From Planctomycetota bacterium (lineage in GTDB: Bacteria > Planctomycetota > B15-G4 > SIAN01), in the NCBI GenBank assembly GCA_028289345.1, contig JANQQL010000015.1, forward strand, positions 372,001 through 436,000: a stretch of DNA of 64,000 bases, read 5' to 3'. Within the stretch, counting starts at the first letter, position 1, and every line of letters starts with the position of its first letter. Positions 59,657 to 64,000 of this stretch are shown here, in pieces. A program made the position numbers and the translations under genes. The notes under the pieces were generated by a model. That model was not told the origin of the DNA, did no database searches, and saw nothing but the letters and a program-made list of their open reading frames with translations.

Positions 59657-61330
59657 CTATTCGTTGCCGTTGTCTCCGGACAAGATCCCCGCGGTCTGGT
59701 AGGCGAGTTGTTCGACCCGATCTTCGCGGATGGCCTGCCATAGCTGACCTCGAAAGGCCTCTTCGAGTGCCTCGTCGTGTCGGTCGAGGATCCCACCAGT
59801 TCCCAACGCACAGGTGAGGAACTGGTTCGTCAGAGGGATCATGGCAGGGTCATCGGGACCCGTGAGCTGGTCTCGCTGGGCGGTCGCGCTGCGACACAGA
59901 TAAGGCAACGCGTCGCGGAAGTTTCCGGAAATGCGCGTCCACGAAGCCATCCCCAGTTCCATGCGGGCCACGGCGTTGACTTCGTCGGCCGCCTGGATGT
60001 TCTCCTCCAGGTAGCCGTTGCAGGCTTGCAGGAATCGAGGTCGCCAGCCCTCCGGCAGCGGGGGAATGGCGCCTTCCTGAGCGAGTTTCTCGGCCAAGAA
60101 CAACGCAACATCTCGGTGTCCTTCGGCGGTGAGGTGAACGATGTCGAGGAAGCGATCGGGATCCGGAATCCCCAAGGACTCCGGCAAGGGCACCGCGTCG
60201 TTGAGGTCCCAGCACAAGTGACCGTCTCGCTTCGCCTGATCGCGAATTCCCTGATCCATGATCGAGTTGCGATGCAGGGGAGCCGCGTCGAGATCTCGAG
60301 CCTTTTGAAACGCCACCCTGGCTTGGGCTGATTTTCCTTCTCGGAGCAGGGCTTGGCCATGCAGGAAGTGCAGATCGGCACGTCGTGGGAACCGTTCGAG
60401 CAGAGGCTCGATCTTCGCGAGCGAGAGACGACTCGGCGCCTGCCAGGCGTCGAACACCAAAGCGTCGATCTCGGGAATCACTTCCAGCATGCCGAGCGGA
60501 GGCGTGCTCGCCAGATTGTCGCTGGTCAGGCAGAACACCAGCGGAGTGTCCCTGTCTGCCGCGACTGCGGAGATCCGCGCCAACGCCGCCTGGGTTCTCC
60601 TCACCAACAGATGCTGTTCTTGCTCGGTGATGGGAAGAGCGTCAAGCCCGGGCTGTGCCGGACGCGAGTCGCCCAGGTTCGCGAGCAGAGCTTCTCCACG
60701 CCCCTGCATGACTTTCGGTTCCGCACTCGCCAGGGTGGCCTGGGCGCCGGCCAGCGCAACCTGAAAACGACTGGCCCGGTCCTCAACCCACTCCACGGGA
60801 GTCCTTGGAATCAGTGTTCGTTCGGCGAAGAGCCGATTGCCGTACTCATTGCTTCCCAGAGTCACGATCCACACCGACGGCTGGTAGGAGGCGAGGTTCT
60901 CCGCCGCCACGGCGAGGCCCACGCTGTCGAGAGCCGGACGGGCGAGGAACTGACAGTCCACGTTTTTCTCGGGCAGTACTTCGGACAACCCCACTTCCAG
61001 CAACGAAGTGAATGCTGCGACCCCCGGTGGCATGTACGGAAAGCCCGAGGCGAGACTTGCGCCGAGAACCAAGACGCGCAAGTCGTCGTCGTTGGGCGGC
61101 GTCTTCCAGTCCTTCATCCCGCGCACCCCCCCCGGCACTTCGAGCACGCGCAGCCCCTGAGTCGGGTCGTGGGGAAGCAGGTTCCAGACCACCGTCATCA
61201 CCAAGAAGCCTGCGACCAGCGTGACCGCGCTCGACCAAGGCACCGTCGCCCGCTTCTCCGAACCAGCAGAAGGCGTCGAGCCGAACTCGTCAGGCTCCTG
61301 TGGCGTCATTGGTTGTCGGGTCTCATTCAT
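59657..61330 (-). CDS. Membrane-anchored SGNH-hydrolase-like protein with TPR helices, MBOAT partner
   Basis: A 557-residue protein. The ATG at 61330 comes two bases after the MBOAT stop; longer starts give Arg-rich leaders. A TM helix lies at about residues 34-54 (AVTLVAGFLVMTVVWNLLP). The SGNH blocks are present: LVLGASLASG near 83 (nucleophile Ser), TLGSNEYG near 155 and DIVHLTAEGH near 412 with the Asp-His dyad. Helical TPR-like repeats come between (ADLHFLHGQALLREGKSAQARV near 335). The architecture resembles AlgJ/AlgX or PatB proteins that, with an MBOAT protein, move acyl groups onto polysaccharide in the periplasm. The acceptor is unknown. Confidence 0.78.
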   Translation of the reverse strand: MNETRQPMTPQEPDEFGSTPSAGSEKRATVPWSSAVTLVAGFLVMTVVWNLLPHDPTQGLRVLEVPGGVRGMKDWKTPPNDDDLRVLVLGASLASGFPYMPPGVAAFTSLLEVGLSEVLPEKNVDCQFLARPALDSVGLAVAAENLASYQPSVWIVTLGSNEYGNRLFAERTLIPRTPVEWVEDRASRFQVALAGAQATLASAEPKVMQGRGEALLANLGDSRPAQPGLDALPITEQEQHLLVRRTQAALARISAVAADRDTPLVFCLTSDNLASTPPLGMLEVIPEIDALVFDAWQAPSRLSLAKIEPLLERFPRRADLHFLHGQALLREGKSAQARVAFQKARDLDAAPLHRNSIMDQGIRDQAKRDGHLCWDLNDAVPLPESLGIPDPDRFLDIVHLTAEGHRDVALFLAEKLAQEGAIPPLPEGWRPRFLQACNGYLEENIQAADEVNAVARMELGMASWTRISGNFRDALPYLCRSATAQRDQLTGPDDPAMIPLTNQFLTCALGTGGILDRHDEALEEAFRGQLWQAIREDRVEQLAYQTAGILSGDNGNE

Positions 61331-61332
61331 GA

Positions 61333-62727
61333 TCAGAACTGGAAGTAGATGAACGGAACGCCCACCACCTTGCTGTAGGCGAACACACCCAAGCAGACCG
61401 AAGCCGCGGCTCCGGCGACCACGGGGGGCAGTTCGACGAATCCATGGCGCACCCCCCGTTTCCAACGATCGGGAAGGAAGTGAGTGCCAAAGCCAAGAAC
61501 GAATGCCAACACCACGGAGGGCTGCCACGCGGGCCAGTCAGATCCGGGCAGCCTGCGCAATACGTCGAGCGCGGCGCTCAGGTCCTGGGCACGGAAGAAC
61601 ACCCATGCCAAACAGACCAGGTGAAAGGTGAGCAAGATGGCGAGCACCTTGCCTGGCAGGCCCGGCAACGCGCTTCCGAATCGCCGGTTCCACCACCGAT
61701 TCACGCCGAGCCAAAGGCCGTGCAAGCCTCCCCAGAACACGAAGTTCCACTGGCTGCCGTGCCACAGTCCGCCCAACAGCATGGTCAGCATCAAATTGCG
61801 GTAGGTCTTCCAGGCGCCGTTCCGATTGCCTCCCAAAGGCACGTACAAGTAATCTCGCAACCAGGTGGACAGGGAGATGTGCCAGCGCCGCCAGAAGTCC
61901 GTGATGCTGGTGGCGCGATACGGCGCGTCGAAGTTCTCGGGAATGCGGAAGCCGAGGATGCGCGCGGTGCCGATGGCAATGTCGCTGTACCCCGCAAAGT
62001 CGCCATAGATCTGCAGCGCGTAGCCATAGATCCCGAGCAACACCACCGGTCCTTCGAGGGTCGATCCGGCACAGAACACGGGGTCGACCAGATGCACGGC
62101 CAGCACGTCGGCGATGACGATCTTCTTGCCGAGCCCTTCCAGGATTCGATACAGGCCGCTTTGCAAGTCTTCCCGGGTCACCGTCCGCGGCTGCACGAGC
62201 TGGGGAAGAAAGTCGCGAGCCCGAACGATCGGCCCCGCGACCAGCTGAGGAAAGAACGCCACGAACAAGGCGAACTCGCTCAAGGAACGGGCCGGACGGA
62301 TCTTTCCCCAGTAGATGTCGATGGTGTAGCTGAGACTTTGGAAGGTGTAGAAGCTGATACCGACCGGAAGCAACACGTCGAGCGCGGGCAAATCGGCACC
62401 CAGCAGCTGCACCATGTTCTCTCGAAAGAACCCGTAGTACTTGAAGACTGCCAGCGTCCCGAGGTTGCCGATCAGGGACAGCAACAGGAGAAGCCGGCGC
62501 CGGGCAACCTCCGACACGTCCAGCTTCGCCATTCGTCCGCCCACCCAGTAGTCGAGCAGCGTCGAGCCGACGATCAGCACCAGGTACTTGGCATTCCAGC
62601 AGGAGTAGAAGTAGTAGGACGCGGCGAGCAGAAACCACCGACTCAGGGTCCAGCGCTGACGAAGTCCCCAGAACACCGCCACCACGGTCACCAGAAAGAC
62701 GCCGAACTCGGTGGTGCTGAAGTTCAT
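61333..62727 (-). CDS. MBOAT-family O-acyltransferase (AlgI-like)
   Basis: A 464-residue membrane protein of the MBOAT family (AlgI/DltB type), moving an acyl group across the inner membrane for attachment to extracellular polymers. About ten TM helices are visible. The invariant His is in MLLGGLWHGSQWNFVFWGG near residues 322-340; the conserved FPQLVAGPI near 170 and the DFWRRWHISLSTWLRDYLYVPLGG box (in parts, near 285-308) are characteristic. The SGNH-TPR protein starts two bases after its stop, forming an AlgI/AlgJ-like pair. Normal length. Confidence 0.9.
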   Translation of the reverse strand: MNFSTTEFGVFLVTVVAVFWGLRQRWTLSRWFLLAASYYFYSCWNAKYLVLIVGSTLLDYWVGGRMAKLDVSEVARRRLLLLLSLIGNLGTLAVFKYYGFFRENMVQLLGADLPALDVLLPVGISFYTFQSLSYTIDIYWGKIRPARSLSEFALFVAFFPQLVAGPIVRARDFLPQLVQPRTVTREDLQSGLYRILEGLGKKIVIADVLAVHLVDPVFCAGSTLEGPVVLLGIYGYALQIYGDFAGYSDIAIGTARILGFRIPENFDAPYRATSITDFWRRWHISLSTWLRDYLYVPLGGNRNGAWKTYRNLMLTMLLGGLWHGSQWNFVFWGGLHGLWLGVNRWWNRRFGSALPGLPGKVLAILLTFHLVCLAWVFFRAQDLSAALDVLRRLPGSDWPAWQPSVVLAFVLGFGTHFLPDRWKRGVRHGFVELPPVVAGAAASVCLGVFAYSKVVGVPFIYFQF

Positions 62728-63409
62728 CGCGGTGGTCGAGCGCAGCCGAAGACGGACACCGGTCGTTCCCGATCACCCGAGTGAGCTCCGACGATCTCCC
62801 TGTTTCGGAAGGGACGAGCCGCATCGTGATCGCGGTGATCTCTCGAGCGGCAGGCGGTGGAGGTCAGGTGGGGAATCGACCGGTTCCTCGGAGCTTCCCT
62901 CGGGAAGAAAGAGAAGGCGAGTCCCGGCTGGAAGCCGAAAGACTTTCTCGACGTCGTCACCCGGTGGTCGGCAGACACCGCGCCGTGGATCGCTGAGAAA
63001 GCCTTGCCGCACCACATCAGTCGTTCGCGCCGTCGAACCCTCCCTAGTGGCGGGCTCCCCTTGGAGCCAACGCCGAGGGCCAAGAATCGGAAGGAGGCAC
63101 GTCCGAAGCCTTTTCCAATGCCTCTCAGGCCCGGGTCATTCATCGAGGCTTGCTGCCGAATGGCCCAAGTCCTTTCTGGCTTCGTCATTGCGACGTTTTC
63201 CATCGCCCACGAGGCGTCGAACACGCCAAGGATGGGAACTCGCGGGAAGCATAGCACGCGGGTCGATCCGCCACCGGCCCGGTGCGACCTGGAAACCAAA
63301 GGGTCGGCGGGCTATCAGTGGGCGCTCTCGATCGAGCCACCACGGAAGGCGGAACACTCCCGCTGGACGGGCTTCGACACCGCCTCCTCCTCTTCCGGAC
63401 CTCGGCCCG
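62728..63409. other. Gene-free region with a repeated element
   Basis: About 680 bases between the divergent MBOAT and methyltransferase genes. Open frames are present on both strands because of high GC but none has a domain or signal. Copy B of the dispersed element lies at 63123-63190, and a GAAAGACTTTC palindrome at 62938-62948. Confidence 0.4.
63123..63190 (-). repeat. Dispersed intergenic element, copy B
   Basis: The best-preserved copy. On the plus strand it contains CAAGTCCTTTCTGGCTTCG and, to its left, GCTTGCTGCCGAATGGC and CTCTCAGGCCCGGG. It aligns with copy A over about 65 bases (roughly three-quarters identical by eye) and with copy C over about 60. Confidence 0.55.
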
Positions 63410-64000
63410 ATGACCTCTGACCCTTCCGACTCCTCCGGACCTGCCGAGTCAAACTCGCCCGAGTCGGACGCCGCGCGGGAACAACAGCAGCGCGAACTCC
63501 TCCAGCGTGAAGCCCACTTCTGGGACGTCCAAGAGGAGCAAATCGAGTCGCTTTACCAGCGCCCCCACGACTGGCGACTGGTTCCGGACCTTGCCGAGCG
63601 CATCATCCAGCCGCGCATCGATCGCATTGGGAAGCTCCTGCGCCAGTACAAGATCACCAGCATGCTGGACGTGGGCTGCGGCAACGGTTGGTTCTGTCAC
63701 GGCTGCGCGGATCAAGAAGGCATCCGATCCTACGGCGTGGACCTCTCCCAGAAGAAGATCGACGAGGCCTGGCGGCTGGCCAAAGAACGCAACCTCGAGG
63801 GGCTCTGCCACTTCGAAGCCAAGGACGTCATGGACTTCGAGATTCCCGAAAAGGTCGACCTCTTGACCTCCCACGGGAGTCTGCACCACTTCCCGGACCT
63901 GGAGCACCAGCTGCCCGAGATGGTGGATCGCTTCCTGAAGCCGGGCGGCTACATGCTGTTCATCGAGCCCCACTACGAAGGCATGTCTCCGGGGATCCGC
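63410..64000 (+). CDS. Class I SAM methyltransferase, 3' truncated by window end
   Basis: The first 197 codons of a methyltransferase that continues past the window. The ATG is at 63410 and the frame is open to the last base. An acidic Ser/Glu-rich N-terminus is followed by a helical region (EAHFWDVQEEQIESLYQRP). SAM motif I is MLDVGCGNGWFCHGC near residue 84; the post-I acidic residue is in SYGVDLSQKKIDEA near 108. The motif IV region is LLTSHGSLHHFPDLEHQL and the post-motif is LKPGGYMLFIEPHYEG. The ribosome site is weak. It is probably a small-molecule or glycan methyltransferase; the specificity is unknown. Confidence 0.85.
   Translation, partial: MTSDPSDSSGPAESNSPESDAAREQQQRELLQREAHFWDVQEEQIESLYQRPHDWRLVPDLAERIIQPRIDRIGKLLRQYKITSMLDVGCGNGWFCHGCADQEGIRSYGVDLSQKKIDEAWRLAKERNLEGLCHFEAKDVMDFEIPEKVDLLTSHGSLHHFPDLEHQLPEMVDRFLKPGGYMLFIEPHYEGMSPGIR

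Noticed and set aside
62724..63299. 191-residue minus-strand frame in the 62.7-63.4 kb intergenic region
   Set aside because: Arg/Ser/Pro-rich with no start context; it covers the repeated element, which explains part of its apparent conservation.
1..64000. CRISPR arrays, rRNA, tRNA or intact insertion sequences
   Set aside because: No regularly spaced direct repeats, no GGTTCGA-type T arm in a cloverleaf context and no transposase motif were found on reading both strands.

Overview
The window is GC-rich (roughly 60-63% by eye) and reads as a contiguous piece of a bacterial chromosome with about 47 protein genes, no rRNA or tRNA, no CRISPR array and no intact insertion sequence. The gene repertoire suggests a free-living Gram-negative heterotroph, most likely a marine Planctomycetota or a related PVC-type lineage. 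The indicators are lipoproteins, pseudopilins, giant FG-GAP/VCBS surface proteins, an RHS protein, an exosortase-A-associated O-glycosylation ligase, a K+-dependent-type membrane pyrophosphatase and a B12-dependent ribonucleotide reductase. The taxonomic call is inference; no marker gene for it lies in the window.

Layout. 36-3675: aldehyde dehydrogenase, an octahaem cytochrome c of the hydroxylamine-oxidoreductase type and an internally duplicated membrane protein, closely spaced on the plus strand. 3896-10632 (minus): a large lipoprotein, then a DinG-type helicase overlapping a secreted glycoside-hydrolase-like protein. 10649-11193: a promoter and a lipoprotein. 11194-15627 (minus): an operon of three pseudopilin/PilX-like genes, a TPR protein and a HAMP membrane protein. 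15868-22975: envelope polysaccharide genes (O-glycosylation ligase, KaiC-like ATPase, family-39-type glycosyltransferase, SGNH hydrolase). 23142-32412: a surface-protein region with RHS, a seven-repeat FG-GAP protein and a 14-repeat VCBS protein. 32541-34143: a WD40 pseudogene, GrpB and a small orphan.

34170-39058: a DUF255/YyaL-type thioredoxin protein, rsfS and hppA, the last with a recognisable promoter and a terminator-like hairpin in its leader. 39597-41015: a CMD/AhpD-like protein with a probable TetR operator and the TetR gene just downstream. 41076-44251 (minus): a tightly coupled ABC-transporter operon. 44611-47476: a SEC-C protein, an ArsM-like methyltransferase and a BNR-repeat protein. 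47578-50869: nrdJ with a terminator at one end and an NrdR-box pair at the other, divergent from yjbQ. 50896-54595: a methyltransferase, 1-pyrroline-5-carboxylate dehydrogenase, a TehB-like methyltransferase and a cupin lipoprotein. 54596-55623: a lower-GC stretch with one small membrane protein. 55624-57814: nitroreductase, aldo/keto reductase and a TIGR04076 protein. 58402-62727: a membrane glycosyltransferase facing an MBOAT acyltransferase/SGNH-TPR pair, probably a cell-envelope glycan acylation module. 63410-64000: a methyltransferase running off the window.

The least explained signals are: a family of related ~65-nt intergenic elements (three or four copies); the octahaem cytochrome paired with a twofold-repeated polytopic membrane protein; a DinG helicase that has lost one of its four Fe-S cysteines; and the leader hairpin before the pyrophosphatase gene.
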